64,000 bases of DNA from Paenibacillus sp. V4I7 (GTDB lineage: Bacteria > Bacillota > Bacilli > Paenibacillales > NBRC-103111): assembly GCF_030817275.1 (NCBI RefSeq), contig NZ_JAUSZD010000002.1, positions 3,162,001-3,226,000 on the forward strand, written 5' to 3'. Below, piece by piece: positions 36,716 to 45,932 of this stretch (position 1 is its first letter; the number at the start of each line of letters is the position of its first letter). Below the pieces are notes generated by a model, which did no database searches, was not told the DNA's origin, and was given only the letters and a program-made list of their open reading frames with translations. The position numbers and the translations under genes are program-made.

Positions 36716-38977
36716 ATGAAGAAATTAGGTTGGAAGCGCTCTTTATCAGGTGTTTTGGCAGCCGTCCTGATGCTGGCGTCCTTGTCGCTAAGTATACTGC
36801 CGAAACAGGCAGGGGCGGAAGCGGGAACAGAGAGGATTGCAACGGACTTTGAGGATGGCACGGTTCAAGGCTGGAGTGGACGCGGAGGGAATGAAGTGCT
36901 GACAACTTTGGGGCTTGCTGCCCGCACTGGGGCATACGGCCTGCAGGTTACAGAAAGGACACAAGGCTGGAATGGCCCGCAGCTGGATGTAACCTCCATA
37001 ATGACGGAAGGGAAAACCTATTCGCTTACCGCATGGGTCAAGCTTCCTGCCGGTGTGCCGGCAGCTTCGATATCGATGACCGTTCAGCGTACAACGGATG
37101 GCACAACTTATTATGAAGGGGTCAATGCCGGGAATGTAACAGCGGACGGCTGGGTGAAGCTTAGCGGTCAATATCAATTGAAGCAGCCGGTTCAAAGTCT
37201 CTATGTATATTTTGAAGCTTCCTCTAACCCTGCATTGGACTTTTACATGGATGATTTTTCGATTGAGAGGCTTCCGGAACCGGAGCCGATTGTCATTCAG
37301 CAGGATATTCCATCCCTGAAGGATGTATTTGCCGATGATTTCAAGCTGGGTACGGCTCTTCTCGTCAATGAGATTGAAGATCCGAGCGGACCGGATGCAC
37401 AGCTGATTAAGAAGCATTTCAACAGCTTGACGGCTGGCAATGAGCTGAAATGGGATGCTACCGAGCCGCAGGAAGGACAGTTCAACTTCACACGTTCGGA
37501 TAAAATCGTTGATTTTGCAGTTGGGAATGGCATTGCCATGCGTGGTCATACGCTGATCTGGCATGCTCAAACCCCGAATTGGGTGTTCTACGATGAGTTG
37601 GGTAACCTTGCAAGCAAAGAGCTGCTGTTTGCTAGGATGAAGCATCATATTGAGGCCGTGGTTGGCCGGTACAAGGGTAAAATCTACGCCTGGGATGTTG
37701 TGAATGAGGTGCTTGAGCCAGGTGATAATCAGCCGGGCGGTCTCCGCAACAGCTTATGGTACAAGATTGCAGGCGAAGAGTTTATAGAGAAGGCATTTGA
37801 ATATGCACATGAAGCAGATCCGAATGCGAAGCTCTATATCAATGATTACAACACGAATATGCCAGTCAAGCGGCAGGACCTGCATGATTTGATAAAAAGG
37901 CTGAAGGATAAAGGGATTCCTGTTGACGGCGTTGGCCATCAGACCCATATCGGTATTGCGTATCCGCAGGTTCAAGAGCTTGATGATATGATTCAGGCCT
38001 TTACTGATCTGAACATTGAACAGCAGATTACCGAGCTTGATATGAGCGTGTACACGAATGATAATGATGCCTATGAGACATTCCCGCTTGACCTGCAGAT
38101 TAAGCAGGCGAAACGGTATAAGGATATTTTTGATGTGTTCAGGAAGCATGCGGACCAGTTAACGGCTGTTATTTTCTGGGGCAAGGATGATCTGAATACT
38201 TGGCTGCGCACCTTCCCGGTCAACCGCAACAACTGGCCTCTGCTGTTTGATGAGCGGCTTCAGGCGAAATACGCCTATTGGGCTTTGGTAGATCCAAGCA
38301 AGCTGCCTGTGGATATTCAGAATACAACAGCAGCAAATGCCGGTGCTGACATTGACGGTAAGCTGGAGGATGCCTGGAGCAAGGCATCTGCCGTATCCAT
38401 ACTCAGCGAAGGGGCAGCTGTCGCGAAGTTCAAAACGTTATGGGATGCAGACCATCTCTATATTACTGTTGATGTATCGGATGCAAGCACGAACGGAAAT
38501 GATGCAGTAGAAGTATTTATCGACGGCAATAACGGTAAGACATCAGCATATGAAGCGGATGACAAGAAATATACCTTCCGCCGGAGTGGAGCAAATCCGG
38601 GCAAGGCTGCTGCATATAAAGTGGTTAAGCTTGCAGACGGATACCGGATCGAAGCGGCAATTCCGGTTGATGGCGTATCGCTGAACGACAAGCTTGGATT
38701 TGATGTCCGTATTGAAAACAAGGCTGACAGCACGGTAACGAATATTTCCTGGAACGACAGAACGGGATCACAAGATACGGATACGTCAAAATATGGCGTG
38801 TTAACCCTGATTGAGGGTCCACAATATTCGGAGGCTCTGGTGGGCACGCCAGTTATAGACGGCAATATGGATTCCCTATGGAGCAAGGCAAATATATTAT
38901 CAACTGACCGCTGGGTGCAAGGGACCAATGGGGCAAAAGCAAAGGTTAGAACGCTGTGGGATGCAGGACGTCTATAG
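36716..38977 (+). CDS. Secreted multidomain GH10 xylanase, C-terminally truncated (753 aa)
   Basis: ATG at 36716 is well spaced from GGTGAG; a GTG at 36707 overlaps that site. Signal peptide 1-37. Residues 40-190 are a CBM22-like module (TDFEDGTVQGWSGRGGNEVL, then YMDDFSIERLPE). Residues 205-540 are GH10 with acid/base Glu331 in WDVVNEVL and nucleophile Glu440 in ITELDMSVY. Residues 555-700 are a CBM9-like module, and a second CBM9 starts at about 705 and stops after 50 residues. Comparable Paenibacillus xylanases go on to SLH repeats that fix them to the cell surface; here these are gone, so the enzyme would be released. The GH10 domain itself looks intact. It cuts xylan internally. Confidence 0.85.
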   Translation: MKKLGWKRSLSGVLAAVLMLASLSLSILPKQAGAEAGTERIATDFEDGTVQGWSGRGGNEVLTTLGLAARTGAYGLQVTERTQGWNGPQLDVTSIMTEGKTYSLTAWVKLPAGVPAASISMTVQRTTDGTTYYEGVNAGNVTADGWVKLSGQYQLKQPVQSLYVYFEASSNPALDFYMDDFSIERLPEPEPIVIQQDIPSLKDVFADDFKLGTALLVNEIEDPSGPDAQLIKKHFNSLTAGNELKWDATEPQEGQFNFTRSDKIVDFAVGNGIAMRGHTLIWHAQTPNWVFYDELGNLASKELLFARMKHHIEAVVGRYKGKIYAWDVVNEVLEPGDNQPGGLRNSLWYKIAGEEFIEKAFEYAHEADPNAKLYINDYNTNMPVKRQDLHDLIKRLKDKGIPVDGVGHQTHIGIAYPQVQELDDMIQAFTDLNIEQQITELDMSVYTNDNDAYETFPLDLQIKQAKRYKDIFDVFRKHADQLTAVIFWGKDDLNTWLRTFPVNRNNWPLLFDERLQAKYAYWALVDPSKLPVDIQNTTAANAGADIDGKLEDAWSKASAVSILSEGAAVAKFKTLWDADHLYITVDVSDASTNGNDAVEVFIDGNNGKTSAYEADDKKYTFRRSGANPGKAAAYKVVKLADGYRIEAAIPVDGVSLNDKLGFDVRIENKADSTVTNISWNDRTGSQDTDTSKYGVLTLIEGPQYSEALVGTPVIDGNMDSLWSKANILSTDRWVQGTNGAKAKVRTLWDAGRL

Positions 38978-39023
38978 AAAAACGTGTGTAAATGGAAGTA
39001 AAATTATTGAGGAGGAATTGTCA

Positions 39024-39663
39024 ATGTATAAGAAGTTTATTGCATTTTTATTAACATTTACATTATTACTGAGCCTTGGACCAGGTATATCTGTGTTTGC
39101 TACTGGTACAACTGTTCAGAATCCGGTCATATGGGCAGATGTACCGGACGTAGATATCATCAGGGTAGGTGATGCCTACTATATGACTAGTACAACAATG
39201 CATATGAATCCGGGAGTTCCGATTATGAAATCTACGGATCTCGTAAATTGGGAAATTGTTAATTATGCATATGATATACTTGCTGCTAATGACAAACAAG
39301 CTCTATTAAATGGAGAAAACGAATATGGGCAAGGCTCCTGGGCAAGCGCCATAAGATATAATAAAGGTAAATTTTATATTGTGGTTGGCTCATTACATGA
39401 AGCAGCTTATGGACCGTTACGTGAAGGAAGGGCTGCTGAAGGGCTCCCTGACCTCGCAATTTTCCAATAATCTGGATCAGGCACAGCATCAGCTGGATAT
39501 CGGGAAGCCGGATCAGGCCGCCAAGCATATGGAGGATTTCGTGAAGCACTTGAACAACGAGGCCCTTGGTAATGATTCGGCTAATCAAGTGAAAACGGTT
39601 CTGAATGCAGATGCCCAGCAGTTGATTCAACAGTGGAATAGTGCTGACACTACGAAAAGATAG
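39024..39663 (+). pseudogene. Secreted GH43 collapsed by deletion onto a FIMAH domain
   Basis: GAGGAGGAATTGTCA precedes the ATG. Residues 1-28 are a signal peptide and the next 90 are a GH43 start (NPVIWADVPDVDIIRVGDAY, YGQGSWASAIRYNKGKFYI). Near 39380-39395 the match ends, and in a different frame the FIMAH domain follows (MKQLMDRYVKEGLLKG, NNLDQAQHQLDIGKPDQ, KHMEDFVKHLNNEAL, ADAQQLIQQW) up to 39663. The original was probably a large surface enzyme with this domain at its C-terminus. The deletion removed most of the propeller and the link is out of frame. It lies just left of the IS1182 element. Confidence 0.8.
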
Positions 39664-39683
39664 TATGTATTTTGGTTGAAAAT

Positions 39684-41275
39684 AAAAGCCCGCTATTTTG
39701 GGACTGTTGACAATCTATCCAATTGAATAGGTTTTTTAAAGGGCCGTATAGAATTAATTTCTATACGGTCTTTCATTTGGAGGGTTAAGCTATGATGGGT
39801 GTAGATAAGGACAAACAAAATCAATTGATGTATATAAGTCTGGATGATCTTGTGCCTAAAGATCACTTGCTTCGAGAGATCAAAAATAAAATCGACTTTT
39901 CATTCATTTACAAAAAAGTACAACACCTCTACTCACCTATTGGACGTAAATCCATTGATCCTGTTCTTTTGATGAAGATGCTGCTTATTGGATACTTGTT
40001 TGGAATTCCTTCGGAGAGAAAATTAGAACAAGATATCGTTGTAAATCTTGCCTATCGCTGGTTTCTTGGTCTGGACCTGACTGAGGCAGTACCGGACCAT
40101 TCTACGTTAAGTCATAACCGTCGCAGGAGGTTTAGGGATAGTCAGATATTCCAGGAAATCTTCGATCACATTGTTTCGGAGTGTATCACGAAAGGTATCG
40201 TGACGGGTGAAATTGTCGTTGTAGACTCTACTCATTTAAAGGCCAATGCCTCCAACAGCAAAGCAGAGAAAGTCGTAGTGGAAAGGAAACCTTCGGAATA
40301 TTTCAAGGAGTTAGAACAAGAAGCTCGCCGGATCGAAAACGAATTGGATGATGATCCGAATAAGAAGAAGCGCGGGAGAAAGCCAAAAGAGGAACGTTCT
40401 GAAAAAGAAATCATACAGAGTAAAATCGATCCTGAAGCAGGATTATTAAGCAGGTCTAATAAACCGAAAGGGTTTCACTATTTGGCACATACGACTTTTG
40501 ACACGAAACATGGAATCATAACAGATATCCATGTTACTCCAGCAAATATGAATGATCACGAACCATTTGCCGCTCGGTTAAAAGAACAAAAAAGAAAGTT
40601 TAATTTACCAATTCAAAAGGTTGGTGCAGATAAAGGCTATGATCGTTCTCCTGTTCATCATGCGCTTGAGAAGCTTGAAATCGAAGGATATATAACGACT
40701 ATTGATTCTGATGAAAATCATTTACAAAAACTCGGTTTTGTTTACGACAAAATCAGTAACACATATAACTGTCCTGAAGGAAAATCCCTTCGATTTTCAT
40801 ACATAAGCTGGCATACGGAAAAGCAAACTTACAGTAAGATATATGCTTCACAAAGTAAGGATTGTAAGCAATGTCCGTTGCGTTCAAGCTGCTTTGGTAA
40901 AACAGGGGCCAATAAAACAATTCGGCGTCCGTTATTTCAAGAAGCAAAAGAACGAAATGTAGCGCGTAAAAAGACAGCCGAATACCGTACGATTCAGAAA
41001 GCAAGGCGTGTGTGGTGCGAGGGCAGTTTTGGAACGATGAAAAGATGCCATAACCTAGCCTATACATACAAGAAGGGCATTCGGAACGCCACCGAGCATT
41101 TCCTTCTTTCCGCATTGGCATTAAACATAAAACGTATAGTAAAGGTGGTATAAAAGCGAAGGATACACACACCGAAAGTCGCATTAATTCAAAATAAAAT
41201 ACGGAAATAGCAGTGAGGCTAGGGAAATAATTCCCTAGCCTCACTTTGTCAACAGTCCCATTTTAGCGGGCTTTT
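39684..41275 (+). mobile_element. IS1182-family insertion sequence
   Basis: Inverted repeats of 29 bp bound the element: AAAAGCCCGCTA at the left end (39684) continues through GGGACTGTTGACA to 39712, and the complement lies at 41247-41275. Three positions differ between the arms. The single transposase gene inside is full length. I see no clear target duplication. Confidence 0.85.
39792..41153 (+). CDS. IS1182-family DDE transposase (453 aa)
   Basis: TTTGGAGGGTTAAGCT precedes the ATG. The N-terminal DUF772 domain (YSPIGRKSIDPVLLMKMLLI, DHSTLSHNRRRRF) is followed by the DDE core: VVVDSTHLKANAS with the first Asp, KVGADKGYDRSPVHHAL with the second, and WCEGSFGTMKRCHNLAYTYK with the Glu. A Cys cluster (CKQCPLRSSC) is typical of this group. 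It cuts and pastes the element bounded by the repeats. No stop or frameshift is visible, so this copy may be active, unlike the other IS elements here. Confidence 0.92.
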   Translation: MMGVDKDKQNQLMYISLDDLVPKDHLLREIKNKIDFSFIYKKVQHLYSPIGRKSIDPVLLMKMLLIGYLFGIPSERKLEQDIVVNLAYRWFLGLDLTEAVPDHSTLSHNRRRRFRDSQIFQEIFDHIVSECITKGIVTGEIVVVDSTHLKANASNSKAEKVVVERKPSEYFKELEQEARRIENELDDDPNKKKRGRKPKEERSEKEIIQSKIDPEAGLLSRSNKPKGFHYLAHTTFDTKHGIITDIHVTPANMNDHEPFAARLKEQKRKFNLPIQKVGADKGYDRSPVHHALEKLEIEGYITTIDSDENHLQKLGFVYDKISNTYNCPEGKSLRFSYISWHTEKQTYSKIYASQSKDCKQCPLRSSCFGKTGANKTIRRPLFQEAKERNVARKKTAEYRTIQKARRVWCEGSFGTMKRCHNLAYTYKKGIRNATEHFLLSALALNIKRIVKVV

Positions 41276-41304
41276 CCATTTTCGCCGAGCAATTTTTTTT
41301 ATTT

Positions 41305-42057
41305 TCAGGAACTTTTTTCGAAATAGTCAAAGTCCGGATAAGTATAGGGAGAGTTAGGTGCTGGAATTTTCTCAATTTTGCTAGCATGGATTTTCATGAT
41401 TTCATTTCCGTTATAGTTCGTCTTTTCAAGTATTCCGGTGATTTTTACCCAGGTATCTTTCTTAAGCTCTTTTCCTGCTGCAGATTCGACCATCAAACCG
41501 TAGGGGGCTGCATCAGCGGAACAGCACTGAACGGCAAATCGGGATACGACAAATTGGTCTTCCTTCATATCATTCTCCCTATAGACAAAGCCGCTGATAT
41601 CCACCTTTTTCCCCATGAAATTCTCCATGTAAAAGTCCATGGACGAGATGATTTCCATGAATCCTTTTTCCCCGATAGAAATGAAATCTTTCTTATACAG
41701 TTTTTTACCCAGTTTCGCGAGATCCTCCGAGTATTCATCATGCGGAAACAACGTATCCAGCGGGTCTGAGACGGTTGAGGTTGGCAATTTGTTCGAATCA
41801 GCAGCTTTCAAAGAAGGCGCAGTTTGCTCAGTTGAAGCAATGACAGATGGAGCAGGTGTCGGAGAACCTGGTGTCACGGTATCAATCGATACAGAGACGG
41901 AATCCGTTTTATTGGATGCTGTCAGGGCAGTTGCCTTTTGATTGACGTTCCCCGTAAGGCTGACTCCCTTCTTGGCAGCCAAATTGCTTTTCATGGCCAC
42001 ATCGGGCAGAAGTAATCCCAGCAGCAGAGAATCGCGAACAAAGAGTAAAACACACCG
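41305..42057 (-). pseudogene. C-terminal part of a TIGR03943/DUF1980 (YcgQ-like) protein
   Basis: The minus strand encodes a membrane helix end (LLLGLLLPDVAMKSNLAAKK), a linker, and the diagnostic DUF1980 domain with VDISGFVYRENDMKEDQFVV, VQCCSADAAPYGLMVES and WVKITGILEKTNYNGNEIM. These proteins form pairs with YcgR-like permeases in metal or ion transport. The N-terminal membrane part is replaced beyond about 42057 by RHS DNA on the other strand, so this is a fragment. Its 3' end is complete. Confidence 0.75.
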
Positions 42058-43192
42058 TTGGCCGCACGGGACGTCGATACGGGATTGCAATCCGTACATC
42101 CGCACTCGTTTTTTGCCCGACCCCACCACAACGACCTTCGAATACGACGCGGCTGGCCGGCAATCGGCCGTTACAGCGGCTGACGGCGGCCGCACGGTAT
42201 ATTCCTATGACGCATGGGACCGGGTCATCCGGGAGGAAGCAACGATTCGCGCGCACGTGCCCGCTGGTCTTCCCATTAACTTAAGCGGACTCGCGGAGCA
42301 AGCGCAAACTGCCGTGACGGAGCGCAGATACGACTCTGTCGGACGGCTCGTGGAAGAGAAAAGCCCTAATGGGGCTTGGATGCGTAACGTTTACGACGGC
42401 AATGGCCAAGTCGTGAAGCAGTCGCAAGGCGGGTTGGTTCCAAGCTGGAACGGTACCCCGCTTGCTTCGGGTGCTGCCGATCCGCTTTATCCGGGCAACC
42501 AAGTGATTAGCTCCCAATCCTATTTGTACGATAAGCTTGGTCGGGTCGTGTCCGAGACAGACGGTAACGGGCAAACGGTAACATACAGCTACTCGGGTCG
42601 AACGGTAAAGACATTGACGCCAACGATCGGACTTAACGGAAACCGTGTGGTTGTGTCGAGCCAAACTACTTATGACACGGGAGGGAATGTCGTACGTTCC
42701 GTGAATGAAGCGAACGGAACGACGAGTGTGACCTATGATGCATTCGGGCATACGAAGCTGACAATTAACGAAGAGGGTCAGCAAATCAGCTACGTTACCG
42801 ACGCTTACGGACGAACAAAGCAGCGCGTCGAGCAAGTTGATCGTACCGGACGCACGCAAACGATTGCCTACAGCGTCGATGCATGGGGTAACGTATGGCA
42901 GGAGAAGCGCGAGCTGAACGATGGGGCTTGGGCAACTACGGTTTCCAAATACTCGCCAGAGGGTGATTTGCTGCAAACGACTGATCCGTCAGGCCTCGTT
43001 ACGGACTACGCGTACGATAAGCACGGCCGGCTTCAGCAAAGTCAGGAGACCGACCGCACAACCGGATCCGTCCGCGTGACCGCATACGGCTATGACGTTA
43101 TGGGCCGTCGTGTGGCGATATGGAATGACCGTTCCGGTCTGTCCTACACGAACACTTCGGGCTTTGGACTTCTGAAGCTGGCTGGGAGATAG
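42058..43192 (+). pseudogene. Internal fragment of an RHS/YD-repeat protein
   Basis: At least ten YD-type repeats are seen, for example TTFEYDAAGRQSAVTAADGG, ERRYDSVGRLVEEKSPNGAW, TSVTYDAFGHTKLTINEEGQ and TDYAYDKHGRLQQSQE. Neither the N-terminal part nor the conserved RHS core with a toxin tip is present, and no start with a ribosome site is found. RHS proteins are large beta-shells that often deliver toxins. The fragment is fused head to head with a DUF1980 gene relic at 42057 and ends at 43192. Confidence 0.8.
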
Positions 43193-43325
43193 AGTTCGCA
43201 TAATAATGCGGCAGGGTCGGGTAACGGAAGAGTAGTCGTATCTCTGTTGGCAGACGGTTGAGATGCTCACAGTATGGTCAAATAAGGAAGCCATATTAAC
43301 GCTTTGACATATGCTCAAGCGGAGG

Positions 43326-43386
43326 AAACCGGCTAAAGTTAGGGACTTATGAATAAGTCCAAAGCTTTAGCCGGTTTATTTTTTTG
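43326..43386. terminator. Strong, probably two-way terminator
   Basis: A 13-bp perfect outer stem (AAACCGGCTAAAG at 43326-43338, partner at 43365-43377) has an inner stem GGACTTAT/ATAAGTCC and is followed on the plus strand by a T-run. It overlaps the stop codon of the minus-strand regulator gene. Confidence 0.8.
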
Positions 43387-44176
43387 CGACTGCAAGCGCT
43401 TTCCAAAATGACATTTCGTATTGCGCATTAACCGAGCTTTGCTTGCGGTACTCATTAGCGCTCGCGCCGGTGTATTCCTTGAACTTCTTATAGAACCAGT
43501 CAATTTCCGTATAACCTACCTCATTTGCAATCTCATAGATCCGCATATCTGTTCTTTCGAGCAAAATTTTAGCCTTCTCCATTCGCTGCTGAAGAAGATA
43601 TTCGTTAAACGACATATTCTCTTGGTCTTTGAATTTCTGGCCAAGATAGGCACAGTTGAAATGCAGCAGGCTTGAGATTTTTTTTAAGGTAATGTTCTGA
43701 TTCAATTGCTCCTGTACATATTGCTTGACAAGATCAATGTTGGACGGTTTCTGACTTTTTTTATTCTCATGATTTAAGATTAGCCGATGGGAGTGAACAG
43801 ATTGAACGTCGAGCTCTTTCTTGACCTTGCGAAGGCTGGAAGCCAGATCCTCCGGCTGTACCGGATCCGCAATGTAATCGCTTACCTGAAAGGCCATCGC
43901 TTCCCGCAGCAGTTGGAAATCATGCCTGCCTCCAAGAAGAATAATAGGAACCCGGCTATGCTCGCGGATCCGTTCACAGAGCAGCATCCCGCTGGCCTGC
44001 GAATGTTTAAGATCGATAAGAATAAGGTCGACTGGCTGTGTACGGATATTGGCTTGAGCGTCAACGAGAGAATCCGCATCGGCTTGAAGCATGAAGCCAT
44101 GCTGCTCCCAATGAAACATAAGTCTGGTTTCTGCTGCGGAATAATGGTCAGGTTGAACTAGCAACGCCTTGTACAA
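43376..44176 (-). CDS. AraC-type response regulator (266 aa)
   Basis: A TTG at 44174-44176 lies 8 bases after AAGGGAGGT and is preferred to a GTG at 44209 that lies before it. Residues 1-115 are a receiver-like domain with the phospho-acceptor region VDLILIDLKHSQASG, but the usual acidic pair is reduced to Q-P-D. Residues 150-250 carry two AraC helix-turn-helix motifs (LKKISSLLHFNCAYLGQKF and IYEIANEVGYTEIDWFYKKF). No kinase gene is next to it. It is divergent from the sugar-binding protein gene at 44438 and likely regulates that transport locus. The reduced acidic pocket hints at control by something other than normal phosphorylation. Confidence 0.83.
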   Translation of the reverse strand: MYKALLVQPDHYSAAETRLMFHWEQHGFMLQADADSLVDAQANIRTQPVDLILIDLKHSQASGMLLCERIREHSRVPIILLGGRHDFQLLREAMAFQVSDYIADPVQPEDLASSLRKVKKELDVQSVHSHRLILNHENKKSQKPSNIDLVKQYVQEQLNQNITLKKISSLLHFNCAYLGQKFKDQENMSFNEYLLQQRMEKAKILLERTDMRIYEIANEVGYTEIDWFYKKFKEYTGASANEYRKQSSVNAQYEMSFWKALAVAKK

Positions 44177-44391
44177 AGGATGAACCTCCCTTTCGATAGG
44201 AATCGTCACACTGATGAGTTATAGTTTTAATTATTGTTCATTCTGTGGACAGGTGACAATGTGCATTTCTTTATCCATCATCCATTTGTTTACCTCTTGG
44301 CTTAATAGCTGCCTGACAATCCGCGTTATTCCGCGAAACCTATAAATTGACAGGTCATTGTCCTATTTACAGGCAGGTTGTTGGTCAGAAA

Positions 44392-44404
44392 TGTAAGCGC
44401 TACA
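44392..44404 (+). promoter_or_regulatory. cre site (CcpA operator) upstream of the transport operon
   Basis: TGTAAGCGCTACA is a full match to the cre palindrome and lies 34-46 bases before the GTG start of the binding protein. CcpA bound here would block the operon when glucose-type sugars are plentiful. Confidence 0.8.
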
Positions 44405-44437
44405 CTTTTCCTGTAAACCAATTTAGGGGGGACCAAT

Positions 44438-45838
44438 GTGAGAGTAAGAAAGACGGTTATGATGCTTTCGACTTTGATGTTAGCTGCTTCATTAACAGCA
44501 TGTGAAAGTGGCGGCAACAACGGCAATGGGAAAGGGAACGTCAATGGCAGCAATCCGGATGCGACTGCAAACAATAAAGCAGCAGCCCCCAATAACGCTG
44601 CGGCGCCGAATAATACCGGCACTACCAAAGAGGATACCTCTTCGCCAGAAATGGACTTCGACATGGGCGGCAGAACGATCAAGGTTGTATCCTGGTGGGA
44701 TATGACAATTGGAGAAGACAATCCTGACAATATCCAGCGCAAGAAGAACCTGGAGGCGCTTGAGAAGAAGCATAACTTCAAGATGGAATTCGTAGCGGTT
44801 GACTACGGCGAATACCAGCAAAAAGTTGTCGCATCCCTGCTTGCAGGCGAACCGCTTGGCGATATTGTGAGATTGGGCAAAAACTACACCATTCCTACCC
44901 TCGTGCAGCAAGACCTGTTATGGCCGGTTGATGAATACACGAAAAACACGAAAGTATTTAATCCCAAGGTTACCGAATACATGTCATATAAGGGCCGCGG
45001 TTACGCCTTTACTGAGGGTCAAGGTAACTTGATTACCGGTATTTTCTATAACCGTACTCTTCTTAACAAGCTTGGTATTAAGTCTCCTCAAGACTATGTG
45101 AAGGAGAACAACTGGAACTGGGATACATTCACTCAAGTTGCTAAAGACGCGAACAAAGATACGAATAATGACGGAAAGCTGGATACATGGGGACTTGCAT
45201 CAGCCGGATTTATGGATAATGCACTTGTCTCCAATGAAACGAGCCTGACCAATGGAGATAAGCAAAATCTGGACGATCCAAAAACCGTTGAGGTATTTAA
45301 TTTCCTCTCCAAACTGGCAACAGAGAAAGCCGCCCGCCCAACAGAAGGCGGAGACTGGACAGAACAAGGACAATTCTTCCGTCAAGGCAATACGCTTATG
45401 TATGCAGGTGCCATGTGGGAAATTGGCGGTTTGAAAAAGGATATGAAGGACTACGATATCGGCTTTGTGCCATTCCCGAAAGGTCCAAGCGCAACGGCTT
45501 ACCATTCCAGTGAAGCGGCATTCCAGGCTCTGACCATTCCGAAGAGTGTCGAGAATCCTGATCAACTGATATACATCTGGGAAAAAATCAATGATATCGA
45601 TTCGATCTACGACTATGCGGATCAAGCATCGCTTGAGAGCAACTTCACGGATGAGAACGATATCCAAAACGCCCGTGATGCAGACGCAGGCATGCTGGTG
45701 CTTGACAGCGGTACTTTCCCGAAATTCCCTTACTACGAAATAATCGGCGATCTGACCTCAGGCAAGTCGGTATCTACGGTGGTCGATACCTATAAAGCGA
45801 AGGCTCAAGCTGCTATTGACGAAGTTTACAAAAAGTAA
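44438..45838 (+). CDS. Extracellular sugar-binding lipoprotein, family 1 (466 aa)
   Basis: GTG at 44438 follows AGGGGGGACC. Residues 1-22 are a lipoprotein signal with lipobox SLTAC, followed by an Asn/Ala/Pro-rich linker of about 45 residues. Then comes a two-lobed binding protein: TIKVVSWWDMTIGEDNPDNI, VVASLLAGEPLGDIVRLGKN, GIFYNRTLLNKLGIKSP and the calcium-like loop DANKDTNNDGKLDTWG. The family delivers oligosaccharides to ABC permeases. It is the first gene of the second transport locus, below a cre site, and a strong hairpin separates it from the next gene. Confidence 0.9.
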   Translation: MRVRKTVMMLSTLMLAASLTACESGGNNGNGKGNVNGSNPDATANNKAAAPNNAAAPNNTGTTKEDTSSPEMDFDMGGRTIKVVSWWDMTIGEDNPDNIQRKKNLEALEKKHNFKMEFVAVDYGEYQQKVVASLLAGEPLGDIVRLGKNYTIPTLVQQDLLWPVDEYTKNTKVFNPKVTEYMSYKGRGYAFTEGQGNLITGIFYNRTLLNKLGIKSPQDYVKENNWNWDTFTQVAKDANKDTNNDGKLDTWGLASAGFMDNALVSNETSLTNGDKQNLDDPKTVEVFNFLSKLATEKAARPTEGGDWTEQGQFFRQGNTLMYAGAMWEIGGLKKDMKDYDIGFVPFPKGPSATAYHSSEAAFQALTIPKSVENPDQLIYIWEKINDIDSIYDYADQASLESNFTDENDIQNARDADAGMLVLDSGTFPKFPYYEIIGDLTSGKSVSTVVDTYKAKAQAAIDEVYKK

Positions 45839-45854
45839 CAATTGAAGTTGATGC

Positions 45855-45895
45855 CGGGCAGTCCCCATTTGGAATATTGCAATGGGGACTGCCCG
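45855..45895 (+). promoter_or_regulatory. Intercistronic stem-loop after the sugar-binding protein gene
   Basis: A perfect 15-bp stem (CGGGCAGTCCCCATT at 45855-45869, partner 45881-45895) has an 11-nt loop and no T-run. Such structures often protect the upstream message from 3' decay, so that binding protein is made in excess over downstream membrane parts. Confidence 0.65.
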
Positions 45896-45932
45896 CTGAA
45901 GTGAAATCTCTTGCCGCAGGAGGGGAGAAGAG

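Noticed and set aside
41942..43192. Complete RHS-type gene from an upstream start
   Set aside because: The first 40 codons are the reverse side of the DUF1980 gene and no proper start or ends of an RHS protein are present.
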